Source of the DNA: Paenibacillus sp. BSR1-1
GTDB taxonomy: Bacteria > Bacillota > Bacilli > Bacillales > Cytobacillaceae
NCBI RefSeq assembly: GCF_030403775.1
Contig: NZ_JAQMWQ010000004.1
Coordinates: 62,001 to 126,000 of the forward strand
Reading direction: 5' to 3'
Length of the DNA stretch: 64,000 nucleotides
Notes under the pieces: model-generated
The model's database searches: none
What the model saw: the letters and a program-made list of their open reading frames with translations, nothing else
What the model was told of the DNA's origin: nothing
Part shown: piece by piece, positions 42,948-52,005 of the stretch
Position numbering within the stretch: the stretch's first letter is position 1
Layout of the letters: each line of letters begins with the position of its first letter
Program-made: the position numbers and the translations under genes

Positions 42948-44138
42948 TTATATCCGAAGAATGAACATAAGCAATGCAGAAATAATTGCGAGTAGACTAC
43001 TTACACCAAAAGCTGTAAAAGCTCCAAAAGATTGCCACAAAAACCCTGCCAATACGCTTGCAGGCAACGCAGCAATCCCCGTTAATGCATTAAACGTTCC
43101 CATTGCCGTACCTCGCTGTCCTTCTGGTACCATATCTGCCACATAAGACTTTTGAATACCTTCCGTAGTAGCGTAGTACAACCCATAAAAAATGAATAAA
43201 ATCCAAATCCCACGGACAGTATGTACCAGACCAAAGCCGAGGTAAATGAGTGCAAAAATCACATAACCTGTGATTAAAACTGGTCGGCGACCGATACGGT
43301 CAGAAATCATCCCAAATGGAGTTGAGAAGATACTTGTAACAATGTTGTATGCAAAATATGTCAACGGTATATATTCTGCAGCCATACCAACGTCTTTCGC
43401 CCTTAAGATAAGGAATGCATCTGAGAAGTTCCCTATGGTGAACAGCAAAGTAATAAGTGTGAACAGGAAAAAACGTGAACCCAGCCCCTTAAAGCTAATC
43501 TTGGGTAATGATTTTCCCTTGCTTTGCGTTTTTGTAGGATTCCTATTATCTTTTAAGAAGATGATGAGGAGCAAAGTTGCAATTAATCCAGGGATTGCAG
43601 ATACCCAAAATACCGACTGATAACTCCCATTCCATAAAGTAAGAATTAGGTAGGCGACAAAAGGTCCAAGTGCAGCACCCAGTGTATCCATTGACCTTCT
43701 AAATCCAAATGCTTTTCCACGTTCTTCTTTTGTAGTGGTATCCGCAAGGATCGCGTCTCGCGGGGAAGTACGAATCCCTTTACCAACACGATCTGCAAAG
43801 CGAATAAAGAGAACTTGCCCCAATGTTGATGATAATGCGAAAAAAGGTTTAATCAAATTGGATAGACCATAACCGCCAACCATTAACCATTTTCTTTTTC
43901 CAAATCGGTCCGAAATCCACCCTGAGAAAAACTTTAAAACACTTGCCGTGCTTTCAGCAATGCCTTCGATAATACCTACAGTCCCGACTTGTACATGTAA
44001 TACAGATGTTAAATATAATGGAAGGATGGGAACAATCATCTGACTAGAAAGGTCCGTCATTAGACTTACCATTCCAAGGACAAAAATCACCGAACCTAAC
44101 CCGAAAAATCGTTTTATAGATTCTCTCTCAGATTCCAT
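42948..44138 (-). CDS. MFS transporter (DHA1-type)
   Basis: 396 residues, twelve membrane segments. The first loop has GWISDRFGKRKWLMVGGYG and the next RFADRVGKGIRTSPRDAILAD; the second half has GMISDRIGRRPVLITGYV. It resembles efflux carriers annotated near heavy-metal or drug resistance genes. The ATG at 44138 follows AGAGGTGAATC. The substrate is unknown. Confidence 0.88.
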   Translation of the reverse strand: MESERESIKRFFGLGSVIFVLGMVSLMTDLSSQMIVPILPLYLTSVLHVQVGTVGIIEGIAESTASVLKFFSGWISDRFGKRKWLMVGGYGLSNLIKPFFALSSTLGQVLFIRFADRVGKGIRTSPRDAILADTTTKEERGKAFGFRRSMDTLGAALGPFVAYLILTLWNGSYQSVFWVSAIPGLIATLLLIIFLKDNRNPTKTQSKGKSLPKISFKGLGSRFFLFTLITLLFTIGNFSDAFLILRAKDVGMAAEYIPLTYFAYNIVTSIFSTPFGMISDRIGRRPVLITGYVIFALIYLGFGLVHTVRGIWILFIFYGLYYATTEGIQKSYVADMVPEGQRGTAMGTFNALTGIAALPASVLAGFLWQSFGAFTAFGVSSLLAIISALLMFILRI

Positions 44139-44265
44139 GATTCACCTCTTCTCATTTAATCCGTTTCCAAAAACGTATGATATTACTTAAATTTTATTCT
44201 TACTAGCGAGACGATTGCCCACCCCAAAAACAATTTTGGATTATGGTACCTAAAACAAAATGGCG

Positions 44266-44352
44266 TTACATTCTAAGAAGCATTTCACCACAGATCACGG
44301 CTATTAAGATTAAACTATCTAATATAATTAGTCCAATTACTAGATGTCTCAT
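44266..44352 (-). CDS. Possible 28-residue membrane peptide
   Basis: The frame from the ATG at 44352 reads MRHLVIGLIILDSLILIAVI, then CGEMLLRM, an almost entirely hydrophobic segment. AGAGG lies eleven bases upstream. It fills a gap upstream of the MFS gene on the same strand. Small membrane peptides of this kind are common in bacilli, but only the hydrophobicity supports it. Confidence 0.35.
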   Translation of the reverse strand: MRHLVIGLIILDSLILIAVICGEMLLRM

Positions 44353-44477
44353 ACACTAAACATCCTCTCGTCTTTATTGCCATTTATATATAAAGATTTG
44401 AATGTTCATAAATAGTTGTTCATCCATTTAATAATCAAAAATTAATTTTAATAAAAGAAAGGGAACTGTTGAAATTA

Positions 44478-44510
44478 AATGACCTAATCGAGTACATGAT
44501 TAGGTCATTT
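44478..44510 (+). terminator. Hairpin with plus-strand T run
   Basis: AAATGACCTAATC pairs with GATTAGGTCATTT, followed by TTATTTTTT on the plus strand. It lies at the 3' side of the divergent-PAP2 gene, where a minus-strand terminator is needed, and may act in both directions. Confidence 0.55.
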
Positions 44511-44524
44511 TTATTTTTTCACTG

Positions 44525-44998
44525 TTACTTAAAGGGATAAAAATAATAAGTTGCAAAGGCTACTATGATGCCTGTAATAGCTCCAAAAAACACTTCAACT
44601 GGTTTATGTCCTAACAATTCTTTTAATTTTTCTCTATACTCGGCTTTTTTTAAATTGGGATCTTTCAAAGTATCGATTAGGTGATTGAAATCAACTAATA
44701 GCTTATTTAGAACTTCAGCATGATAACCGGCATGTCTTCTTACACCAGTAGCATCGTGCATGACGATTAAGGATACCACCGCAGCTATGGCAAATTCGTT
44801 TGAATAAATTCCTGAAGTTAACCCAATTGCAGTAGTTAAAGAGATGATTGTCGAAGTATGAGAACTAGGCATACCACCTGTACTTAACATCAAATTCCAC
44901 TTTATTTCCCTTGATGTTAAAAAGTGAATTGGAATTTTTACAAATTGGGCAATTAACATACCCAATATAGCAGCTAAAATAGGATAAGATAAAAACAT
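44525..44998 (-). CDS. Divergent PAP2 family protein (DUF212, YuiD-like)
   Basis: 157 residues. LLIAQFVKIPIHFL-type opening, LMLSTGGMPSSHTSTI (the phosphatase PSSH motif) and DATGVRRHAGYHAEVLN are diagnostic. It is a predicted membrane acid phosphatase-like protein of unknown substrate. The ATG at 44998 follows CAGGAGG at short spacing. Confidence 0.88.
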   Translation of the reverse strand: MFLSYPILAAILGMLIAQFVKIPIHFLTSREIKWNLMLSTGGMPSSHTSTIISLTTAIGLTSGIYSNEFAIAAVVSLIVMHDATGVRRHAGYHAEVLNKLLVDFNHLIDTLKDPNLKKAEYREKLKELLGHKPVEVFFGAITGIIVAFATYYFYPFK

Positions 44999-45047
44999 TT
45001 TTCCTCCTGTACTTATAAAAATATTTTTTATAGACTTTTGTTTCGTT

Positions 45048-45152
45048 TTAATCGTGTTCTACCGTTTCTTGATAACCTTCATACTCAAGCACCATCTTTA
45101 AAACACTTGCGATTTGAGTCTTATCCTCAACAACAAGAATATGTGTTTTCAA
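45048..45152 (-). pseudogene. Truncated response-regulator receiver fragment
   Basis: From a TTG at 45152 the frame reads KTHILVVEDKTQIASVLKMV, then LEYEGYQETVEHD and a stop: the first 34 residues of an OmpR-type receiver domain (VVED acidic pair, LEYEGY). The phosphorylated Asp and the DNA-binding domain are missing. Its TTG overlaps the TGA of the DedA-PAP2 gene (TTGA), a normal sign of coupled translation, so the two once formed an operon. Confidence 0.6.
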
Positions 45153-46450
45153 TTCTTACTCGTCCCTTCGTAATATTTTTCCAAAACCAGTCTTAACATT
45201 TCAAACAATAAGAAGTTAAAGAATATCCAGACACCGCCATATACATATCCACCCGCAATATCACTTGGAAGTGTTTCGGTAGTTGCAATATTAATAATTG
45301 CCATACCTAATAATAAGACTAAAACAAACAAAAATCCTAATATTGGAGCGTAATGGCGTTTCGAATGACGAACAAGTAAAAATAAGCATGTTCCAAAAAC
45401 AATGAACATAATAAAGGCATTTATATCAGGAAAATTTGCCGAGTGGAATTTACTAACAAAACCAAATGATTGTAGGTATGAAAATGCCTTGATAATTAAC
45501 TCATGAAAGGGTTTTGCTCCCAATACCGAAGCTCCAAGCAGAAGAAATTCCAGCCCCCTGTTTCTTTTCTTACTCCAAATACGAATCATCGTTATTGCTA
45601 AGATGGAACTCAGTGCAATGGGGGATTGAATTACTACTACAAATCCTTTCGTCCAATTCATATAACCCACTGATTTCACTAAGTATTCAGCAATATCATC
45701 GAACTGATTAAACTCCCCATATAAATAATCTTGAGCAAGTCCTATCATCAGGCTAACCATTCCAATTAAAACTAAAGTAAGGACAATTAGAAATATCTCA
45801 GTTGCTCTTATTGTTTTTAATCGGTCAATCAACCGTTTTAACAGGAGAATAAAAAAGTTTTTAATTTGAATTTTATAAAAGCGGTATGCAAAAAAACCTG
45901 CTAACAAAACAGCAAGGGCGATAATGAAAATAACGAAATATTTACTTGCTGCTCCATGGAAAGTCTTCCATTCAGGCCCCAATACTTTCCCAAGTGTAAT
46001 GAAACAAATTCCCCATAAAAATGCTCCAGAATAGGCAGGAATGATAAATTTCCGAAAAGGAATTCTAGAAATCCCTGAAATATAACCAGTGAAATGTCTT
46101 ACACCAGGGATAAAATAAGCAAAGACTAGCAGTTTGTTACCCGATCGTTCAAACCAAGCTGAAGTTTTTTTATACCTTTCAGGTCCAAGGTGGATATATT
46201 TCCCGTACTTTTCGATAAGTTTAAATCCCCCTGCTTTACCAATCCAATACGTTACGGTAATACCTGCACCCCCTGATGCAAAGACCGTAAGAAGTGCCAA
46301 AATAAAATTCATCTTTCCCTGATAAACAAAGTACCCTGCATAACTCATTAGGAATTCACCAGAAATAGGTAGTGCCATAAGCTCTAGGAAAATCCCTAAA
46401 AATAATATCAGATAACTGTGTTGTTCAAATAAATTTATTAAATATGACAT
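45149..46450 (-). CDS. DedA domain fused to a degenerate PAP2 domain
   Basis: About 433 residues. Residues 1-200 are DedA (MALPISGEFLMSYAGYFVY, YFIPGVRHFTGYISGISRIP). Residues 225-430 have the membrane topology of PAP2, but its motifs are lost: the PSGH region reads SANFPDINAF and the last motif reads INIATTETLPSDIAGGY, lacking the Arg and catalytic His and keeping only the Asp. So the second half is probably not a phosphatase. The ATG at 46450 follows GGAGGCATAGAT. It precedes a broken response regulator gene. Confidence 0.85.
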   Translation of the reverse strand: MSYLINLFEQHSYLILFLGIFLELMALPISGEFLMSYAGYFVYQGKMNFILALLTVFASGGAGITVTYWIGKAGGFKLIEKYGKYIHLGPERYKKTSAWFERSGNKLLVFAYFIPGVRHFTGYISGISRIPFRKFIIPAYSGAFLWGICFITLGKVLGPEWKTFHGAASKYFVIFIIALAVLLAGFFAYRFYKIQIKNFFILLLKRLIDRLKTIRATEIFLIVLTLVLIGMVSLMIGLAQDYLYGEFNQFDDIAEYLVKSVGYMNWTKGFVVVIQSPIALSSILAITMIRIWSKKRNRGLEFLLLGASVLGAKPFHELIIKAFSYLQSFGFVSKFHSANFPDINAFIMFIVFGTCLFLLVRHSKRHYAPILGFLFVLVLLLGMAIINIATTETLPSDIAGGYVYGGVWIFFNFLLFEMLRLVLEKYYEGTSKN

Positions 46451-46607
46451 ATCTATGCCTCCATAGTTTATGAAAAGAAAAAACAACTAATGTGAACAAT
46501 TATTGTTACCTTCATCCATAATGTACCACCGTTTTAGATTGATTTTTCCATTTTAATGGATTCTTAATGTTTTATTAAGGGAACAAAAAGGATATGGATA
46601 AAATAAA

Positions 46608-46634
46608 AAAGCACTTTCTTCATGAAAGTGCTTT
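46608..46634 (-). terminator. Terminator of the TauE gene
   Basis: AAAGCACTTTC and GAAAGTGCTTT around five bases, with a T run on the minus strand. Confidence 0.8.
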
Positions 46635-46711
46635 AAAGATTATTAAAATAAAAATAATTACGATCATTTAAAAATATTAATTATTAAATATCTATAAATA
46701 ATACCCCAAGA

Positions 46712-47488
46712 TTATAAAATTCCTATCCACGTCTTCACTGCAGTCGCCAAAATTAAAATCCCCATAATGACTTGCAACACTTTGGTATTAACTCTTTTCC
46801 CAGCGTTTGCTCCTATCGGTGATGCAATTAAACTGGCAACAACCATGATAAGTGAAGGTAAAATTGACAATTGTCCTGTTGCGATTTTACCTGTAACAGC
46901 CCCAATTGATGAAATAAGTGTAATGGCTAAGGAAGAGGCAATGGTCATCCTTGTTGGAATCTTTAACACAACAAGCATAATTGGCACTAACAAGAATGCT
47001 CCTCCCGCTCCTACAATACCAGCCCCAATCCCTACTATGAAGGATAGCAGCGCTGCAAGCCATTTGTTAAACTTGACTTGTTCCAACGGAATATGATCAA
47101 TTCCTCTCTTTGGGACAAACATCATGATAACAGCTAACAATGCTAATATACCATATACAATGTTGATACCTCTTTCCGGTATATGAGTGGACCCAAAACC
47201 CCCAATTAAACTTCCAATTAAAATACTTATACCCATGTATGCTATAAGTGATTTATTTAAATAACCACCTTTACGATAAGCCAAAACACCACCTAATGTT
47301 GCAAAAAACACTTGGATGGCTGTAATACCTGAAACCTCATGAGCAGAAAAATGACCTACACCAAGGATAACTGGAATATATAACAACATCGGATAGTTGA
47401 TGATAGCTCCGCCAATCCCTAACATCCCAGAAATAAAAGAGCCCACAACCCCCATTAGGAAGATCGTAATCATTAAGCTAATACCCAT
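46712..47488 (-). CDS. TauE/SafE-type sulfite or sulfur-compound exporter
   Basis: 258 residues with eight hydrophobic segments. The two family repeats are [24 protein letters not shown] and, in the second half, [21 protein letters not shown]. Members carry sulfite, sulfoacetate or thiosulfate. It ends the sulfur cluster, 112 bp from the persulfide dioxygenase gene, so export of sulfite made by that enzyme is plausible. ATG at 47488 after GAGGAGGACATC. Confidence 0.87.
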   Translation of the reverse strand: MGISLMITIFLMGVVGSFISGMLGIGGAIINYPMLLYIPVILGVGHFSAHEVSGITAIQVFFATLGGVLAYRKGGYLNKSLIAYMGISILIGSLIGGFGSTHIPERGINIVYGILALLAVIMMFVPKRGIDHIPLEQVKFNKWLAALLSFIVGIGAGIVGAGGAFLLVPIMLVVLKIPTRMTIASSLAITLISSIGAVTGKIATGQLSILPSLIMVVASLIASPIGANAGKRVNTKVLQVIMGILILATAVKTWIGIL

Positions 47489-47600
47489 GATGTCCTCCTC
47501 TTTAGAAAAGGGAACCCCGATTGGTTCCCACTTTATTATTAACCTTTATTAATCCAGAATTTTAAAACGTCATTTCTTTATATTGCTTCCTATTTCATGA

Positions 47601-48728
47601 TTAACGGACCGCACAACGGTTTGGACCGATTTCCATTTCTCGTTGCTGATCAATGTCAGGATTGATTTTTCCCATATTCGTTTCACGAATTTCTTGATAA
47701 GCATTTGGTTGTGGCGGTAAGTTTTCTGTCACCAATTTTCTAAATTCATTTTCATCTTCAATATTTAAACCATGATTATTGGAAAATAGAGTTCCTAATT
47801 TTTCAGCTACACTGCCATCATCATTTAATTCATCTATAATCATAAAATGAGCAGGTAAGACCATTAAATTCTCAGCTAAACCTCGATAACGTTTGTATAG
47901 ACTCTCTCTTAAATCCCCAACCCAATCCTGTGCCAAGCCGGCTAAATCTGGTCTTCCAATTGAGTCAATAAACAAAATATCACCTGAAAGTAAGAACTTT
48001 TCATCGACAATAAAGGAAGTAGAACCAATGGTATGACCTGGTGTATATAAAGCATGGATATTGATTTTCACGGTTCCGATTTCGACGTTGTTACCGTCTT
48101 TTAATGGCTGGTAATCAAAGGTAACTTCTGTGGCATCCTTTGGTGGTAGCCAATAGGTTGCTCCAGTTTTCTCAGCAATTGTACGACCGCCAGAAATATG
48201 GTCCGCATGAAGGTGAGTATCAAATACATGAGTAATTTTTGCACTAATACTTTCAGCAAAATCAAGATAGATATCCGTCATACGAGTTGCATCAATCAGT
48301 GCTGCTTCACCGTTTGAAACCACCATGTAAGATAAACATCCTTTACCGATTCGAACAAACTGATAAATTTCGCCACCATCAGTTAGGTCCCCCACTTTAA
48401 CCGGTTCTAAATGTTCACTCCATGTCTTCATTCCCCCCTTAAGGTATGAAACGGTTAACCCTGCATCAGAAAGCATTTCTGCTACCATTACCGATGAGCC
48501 TTCCTTAGCACAAACCACTAATACCTTTTTATCAGTAGGAATTTTATCAATGATTTCTTCTATACCATCAAGTAATTCAAAATATGGAATATTTAAGTAC
48601 TCAAAGTTTTCACCTTCTATTTTCCAATCATGGAAATCAGTTTCATTACGTACATCAAGAATAAATAACGCTTCTCTATTTAAAACCTTCTTCGTTACCT
48701 CTTTTGAAGTCATTACATTGACAGCCAT
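47601..48728 (-). CDS. Rhodanese / metallo-beta-lactamase persulfide dioxygenase-type fusion
   Basis: 375 residues. Residues 1-110 are a rhodanese ([18 protein letters not shown]), with an active loop CAKEGSS that keeps Cys. Residues 115-340 are an MBL domain of the ETHE1/CstB group with [28 protein letters not shown] and PAHF. These enzymes oxidise glutathione, CoA or bacillithiol persulfide to sulfite. The order rhodanese-MBL is the reverse of what I recall for staphylococcal CstB. ATG at 48728 behind a weak GGGGGTAATTTAGAA site; a degenerate CstR half-site overlaps just upstream. Confidence 0.85.
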   Translation of the reverse strand: MAVNVMTSKEVTKKVLNREALFILDVRNETDFHDWKIEGENFEYLNIPYFELLDGIEEIIDKIPTDKKVLVVCAKEGSSVMVAEMLSDAGLTVSYLKGGMKTWSEHLEPVKVGDLTDGGEIYQFVRIGKGCLSYMVVSNGEAALIDATRMTDIYLDFAESISAKITHVFDTHLHADHISGGRTIAEKTGATYWLPPKDATEVTFDYQPLKDGNNVEIGTVKINIHALYTPGHTIGSTSFIVDEKFLLSGDILFIDSIGRPDLAGLAQDWVGDLRESLYKRYRGLAENLMVLPAHFMIIDELNDDGSVAEKLGTLFSNNHGLNIEDENEFRKLVTENLPPQPNAYQEIRETNMGKINPDIDQQREMEIGPNRCAVR

Positions 48729-48735
48729 TTCTAAA

Positions 48736-48751
48736 TTACCCCCTATGGTAT
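48736..48751. promoter_or_regulatory. Weak CstR-like operator
   Basis: ATTACCCCCTATGGTATT keeps TACC...GGTA symmetry but lacks the full GGG arm. It lies directly before the persulfide dioxygenase gene. Possibly a decayed operator. Confidence 0.35.
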
Positions 48752-48774
48752 TGAATTAATTAAAAAAATATGTC

Positions 48775-49350
48775 TTAACGATTAATTCCTGTAGTTTCAC
48801 CAGTCCATTGATACATTCCCGGAACAACATTGATGACAATAGTAAACCCATTTTCCGTTAATTTTTTTGCAGCAAGATCGCTGCGATTTCCTGTTCGGCA
48901 AACTACAAAGATTTGATCTTGTTTGTTTAATTCATTTAATCTGTCTTCCAGTTCACCTAATGGAATGGAGATTGCGTTAGGAATATGGTTAAAAGCATAT
49001 TCTGCAGCTTCTCTTACATCGACTACTACGATATTTTCATTTGCATCAAGCTTTTTCTCTAGTTCTTCATTATTGATAACATTTGGGTGATTTTTTTCAT
49101 TGAATTCATCATTTGAAGATTTACGAATGTAATGTTTCAATACTTCGCCTTCCTCGATAGTTCCCAAATAATGATGTCCCGAACTTTCACTCCATGCTTT
49201 CATGTCAGCTCTGGACCCTTTATCTGTAGCTTGAACTTCTAATACTTGTCCTGCCACCAAGTTATTCATTGCCTTTTTTGTTCTTACAATCGGCATTGGA
49301 CAAGCTAATCCTTTTGCATCTAAAGTTACGTTTGCTTTTATGTTATTCAT
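48775..49350 (-). CDS. TusA-rhodanese fusion sulfurtransferase
   Basis: 191 residues. Residues 5-77 are a TusA domain with the sulfur-carrying Cys in AKGLACPMPIVRTKKAM. Residues 90-190 are a rhodanese with VVVDVREAAEYAFNHIPNAI and the active loop CRTGNRS. Such multidomain sulfurtransferases (CstA group) pass persulfide sulfur between partners. ATG at 49350 after AGGAGGTCTATC; the operator at 49369-49384 covers the upstream region. Confidence 0.9.
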   Translation of the reverse strand: MNNIKANVTLDAKGLACPMPIVRTKKAMNNLVAGQVLEVQATDKGSRADMKAWSESSGHHYLGTIEEGEVLKHYIRKSSNDEFNEKNHPNVINNEELEKKLDANENIVVVDVREAAEYAFNHIPNAISIPLGELEDRLNELNKQDQIFVVCRTGNRSDLAAKKLTENGFTIVINVVPGMYQWTGETTGINR

Positions 49351-49368
49351 GATAGACCTCCTGTTTTT

Positions 49369-49384
49369 ATACCTATAAGGGTAT
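49369..49384. promoter_or_regulatory. CstR-type operator
   Basis: ATACCTATAAGGGTAT is a near-palindrome of the (T)ATACC-N4-GGGTAT type seen before cstR at 61629-61646. It is located just upstream of the TusA-rhodanese gene. Confidence 0.65.
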
Positions 49385-49402
49385 TATTTTTGTTAAAAAA
49401 AT

Positions 49403-49699
49403 TTATTCCACTTTACCTTCCCAAGCAAGCATTCCACCAACCATGTTGAATACGTTAAATCCATAGCTTTCAAGAAATTGCGTTGCACGACCACTTCTGC
49501 CTCCCGAACGGCATACCATGATATATTCTTTTGACTTTTCTAATTCATGCATACGAAATTCAATTAATCCTAATGGAATGTTTACCGCACCTGAGATTTT
49601 GCCAGCCGCAACTTCATCCACTTCGCGCACATCTATAATGTTTAATTTCTTTCCTTCTTTTAGTAATGTTTCTACTTCTTTTGGAGTCATTTGTTTCAT
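49403..49699 (-). CDS. Single-domain rhodanese
   Basis: 98 residues. LNIIDVREVDEVAAGKISGA and the active loop CRSGGRSGRA with the catalytic Cys. It transfers sulfane sulfur. ATG at 49699 after AGGAGGAACG. Part of the sulfur cluster between the DsrE gene and the TusA-rhodanese gene. Confidence 0.9.
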   Translation of the reverse strand: MKQMTPKEVETLLKEGKKLNIIDVREVDEVAAGKISGAVNIPLGLIEFRMHELEKSKEYIMVCRSGGRSGRATQFLESYGFNVFNMVGGMLAWEGKVE

Positions 49700-49761
49700 T
49701 TTTTACGTTCCTCCTAATAACAATTTTTTAAGACTAAGCACTCATGCCGCCAAAACCTTCG

Positions 49762-50241
49762 TTAAATAAACAGGTTTACATTACCTTCCTCTGCATCAGC
49801 TAAGTAAGCAGCGACTCCTGCATATTCAATGTTATCTAATAGCTCTTCCTGTTTAAGACCTAACAAATCCATTGTCATGGTACATGCTACAAGTTTTACA
49901 TCCTGCTCTTGTGCCATTTCGATTAATTGAGGTAAAGACATCGCGTTGTGCTTTTTCATAATATCTTTAATCATTATGGGACCAAACCCAGCAAAGTTCA
50001 TTTTGGAAAGACCCATTTTATCTGCGCCTCTTGGCATCATTTTCCCAAACATTTTTTCCATGAACCCTTTTTTTACCGGAATATTTTCACCTTTACGTAA
50101 GGCATTTAATCCCCAAAACGTATGAAAAATGGTTACTTCGTGATCATAAGCAGCTGCGCCATTTGCGATAATATAAGCAGCCATTGCTTTATCATAATCT
50201 CCGCTAAATAAAACGATTGTTGTCTTTTTCTTTTCTGTCAT
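49762..50241 (-). CDS. DsrE/DsrF/DrsH-like sulfur-relay protein
   Basis: 159 residues. VLFSGDYDKAMAAYIIANGAA opens a DsrE-like fold; TIFHTFWGLNALRK follows, and VKLVACTMTMDLLGLKQEEL carries the conserved Cys. The partner is usually TusA, which is encoded next door. ATG at 50241 after AGGAGGTCAC. Confidence 0.88.
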   Translation of the reverse strand: MTEKKKTTIVLFSGDYDKAMAAYIIANGAAAYDHEVTIFHTFWGLNALRKGENIPVKKGFMEKMFGKMMPRGADKMGLSKMNFAGFGPIMIKDIMKKHNAMSLPQLIEMAQEQDVKLVACTMTMDLLGLKQEELLDNIEYAGVAAYLADAEEGNVNLFI

Positions 50242-50272
50242 TTTGTGACCTCCTGATAGTTAATTTATAAAC

Positions 50273-50291
50273 GTATACCAGTATGGGTATA
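50273..50291. promoter_or_regulatory. CstR-type operator
   Basis: GTATACCAGTATGGGTATA, the TATACC-N4-GGGTATA type, between the TusA and DsrE genes. Confidence 0.6.
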
Positions 50292-50307
50292 TTTTGTTTT
50301 AAAAAAA

Positions 50308-50535
50308 TTATCCTTTTTTAATCCAAAATTTTAATACTTTGTCTTCTTCTTCATGTTTCAATAATTCATGACCACCAGATTTAGCCCAAGCGGTAAGATC
50401 ATTCTTAGCTCCTTTATCCGTAGTATGGATTTCCAATACTTGACCGGATTCAAGTTCATTCATCGCTTTCTTTGTTTTAACAATTGGCATTGGACAAGCT
50501 AAACCTTTAGCATCAACTACTTTTGTTACATTCAT
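50308..50535 (-). CDS. tusA: TusA-family sulfur carrier
   Basis: 75 residues. AKGLACPMPIVKTKKAMNEL holds the sulfur-binding Cys and the CPxP motif. It carries persulfide sulfur to partner proteins. ATG at 50535 after AGGGAGGAATAAATA. It is the first gene of the sulfur operon and lies behind two operators. Confidence 0.92.
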   Translation of the reverse strand: MNVTKVVDAKGLACPMPIVKTKKAMNELESGQVLEIHTTDKGAKNDLTAWAKSGGHELLKHEEEDKVLKFWIKKG

Positions 50536-50564
50536 TATTTATTCCTCCCTTTTGGTTTTTTGAC

Positions 50565-50578
50565 TACCCCTATGGGTA
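50565..50578. promoter_or_regulatory. CstR-type operator at the tusA start
   Basis: TACCCCTATGGGTA, GC-centred palindrome typical of CsoR/CstR sites, 30 bp before the tusA ATG. Confidence 0.65.
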
Positions 50579-50693
50579 TTTATATTAGTAAAATGAAAAG
50601 AGGGTGTCAACACTTTTTAAATGCTACCTGTTAAAATTACTAATGCCATGTAAGCCTCCGTCAATTAAACAATGTCATTGACAAGCTCTATAT

Positions 50694-50711
50694 TATACCC
50701 CTATAGGTATA
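50694..50711. promoter_or_regulatory. CstR-type operator upstream of the sulfur operon
   Basis: TATACCCCTATAGGTATA, nearly perfect palindrome. Same core as the site in front of cstR. Position fits the operon's main promoter. Confidence 0.7.
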
Positions 50712-50806
50712 AAGTCAATAGTTAAATTTTAAAATAAGACTATTATGGTACTATGAAATAGTCTTTGATTTTTACTGTTATTTGTGTAATTTATTAATCC
50801 ATACTG

Positions 50807-51133
50807 TTAATGGCGTGGAGCAAATAATATTACAGAAGCACCAACTAAACAAATTCCTGCGCCTATCCAATCAAATAAATCAGGTGTTTTCTTATCTATG
50901 CCCCATCCCCAAATTATAGAAAGAATGATAAACACCCCACCATATGCAGCATAAACTCTACCAAATGATGGGTATGATTGAAACGTAGCAATAATACCGT
51001 ATACAACCAGGATTAATCCTCCCATAATCCCCCAATAAAATCGGTATCCCTCTCTTAACCATAACCAAATGAGGTATCCACCTCCAATTTCTGCCAAACC
51101 AGCTAAAACAAATAAAACGATTGCATTAATAAT
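50807..51133 (-). CDS. YnfA family (UPF0060) membrane protein with an apparent ATT start
   Basis: 108 residues if read from the ATT at 51133, exactly the family length, with four membrane segments. [20 protein letters not shown] is the typical N-terminus, and [20 protein letters not shown] follows. The frame begins with ATT ATT directly after a TAA, and there is no ATG or GTG; the only alternative is a TTG that would cut away twelve conserved residues and has no binding site. GGGAGTGG lies five bases before the ATT. Function unknown; small transporter-like. Confidence 0.78.
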   Translation of the reverse strand: MINAIVLFVLAGLAEIGGGYLIWLWLREGYRFYWGIMGGLILVVYGIIATFQSYPSFGRVYAAYGGVFIILSIIWGWGIDKKTPDLFDWIGAGICLVGASVILFAPRH

Positions 51134-51356
51134 TTAAACCACTCCCAATTGTTTGATTATATATTAAATCATAAGCTATCTATGTTCTTTTATCCTTCTT
51201 CTTTTACTAAAAAACCAAAAGCCCCCAAAAAATTGAAGTTTTCCTCTTTCATGCGTAGTTTCCTTTTAACTGCCCATACTTATATCATAGGGTATTTCGA
51301 GTGTGCACATCATTTTCATTTCTTGTACCAAAGCAAGATAATTAGGAGGCGATTTT

Positions 51357-51746
51357 ATGAAAACTTTTTTGATTGCCCTGGCCATCCTTGTGATAGGAAT
51401 TGGTGGATTTTTTATACTCGGCAATGTGCAAGATCAAAAAGAAGTGGCAAAAGAAACACCTGGTCAGAATGAGGCCAAAGAACCACCTGCTCAGAATGAA
51501 GGTCAAAAAGAAGGAGGCGCGGTATCCAAAGTGGACGGAGAAGCCATTTATAAGACCACCTGTGTAGGCTGTCACGGAGATCAATACCAGGGTGGAGTCG
51601 GCCCTTCTTTAAAAGGAGTCGGTTCCCGGTTATCGGAAAAGGAAATTGAGAACATCGTACAACACGGCCGAGGCAATATGCCGTCTGGTTTAGTATCCAA
51701 AGAGGATGCGCCAGGAATGGCTGCATGGCTGAAAACATTAAAATAA
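51357..51746 (+). CDS. Membrane-anchored small cytochrome c
   Basis: 129 residues. The N-terminus FLIALAILVIGIGGFFIL is an uncleaved anchor. A Gln/Glu/Pro-rich spacer (about 25-58) leads to a class I cytochrome domain with the haem motif CVGCHG and the axial Met in GNMPSGLV. It resembles Bacillus c-550/c-551 carriers of the respiratory chain. The ATG at 51357 follows TTAGGAGGCG. Confidence 0.9.
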   Translation: MKTFLIALAILVIGIGGFFILGNVQDQKEVAKETPGQNEAKEPPAQNEGQKEGGAVSKVDGEAIYKTTCVGCHGDQYQGGVGPSLKGVGSRLSEKEIENIVQHGRGNMPSGLVSKEDAPGMAAWLKTLK

Positions 51747-51768
51747 TACTCCGCTGTATAAAATAAAA

Positions 51769-51798
51769 GAGGGAACTTGAATGAAATTAAGTTCCCTC
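51769..51798 (+). terminator. Terminator of the cytochrome c gene
   Basis: GAGGGAACTT pairs perfectly with AAGTTCCCTC across ten bases. The T run is weak. Confidence 0.7.
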
Positions 51799-51864
51799 TC
51801 GCCTATTATTAAGTAATTAAGAAAGCCACCAATACCGTCGCTTTGATTTTAGCAACTCGTCTAT

Positions 51865-52005
51865 TCACTGAATCGATTGGTCCGTAACCATACCATTTTT
51901 ATTAACATGGAATATACTTAGATGATTTGAAGTAAGTTCGGTTACAAGGATTTTACTCCCATCAGGAGTAAAGACCTCACGCCCTAAACGATAATGCTCT
52001 TGCAT
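51865..52005 (-). CDS. Possible 46-residue ORF overlapping the end of phnX
   Basis: From the ATG at 52005 (AAGGAGAGAG upstream) the frame reads LGREVFTPDGSKILVTELTS, then LSIFHVNKNGMV. That looks like one blade of a beta-propeller lactonase. It may be a real small gene or the fragment of a larger one. Confidence 0.35.
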   Translation of the reverse strand: MQEHYRLGREVFTPDGSKILVTELTSNHLSIFHVNKNGMVTDQSIQ

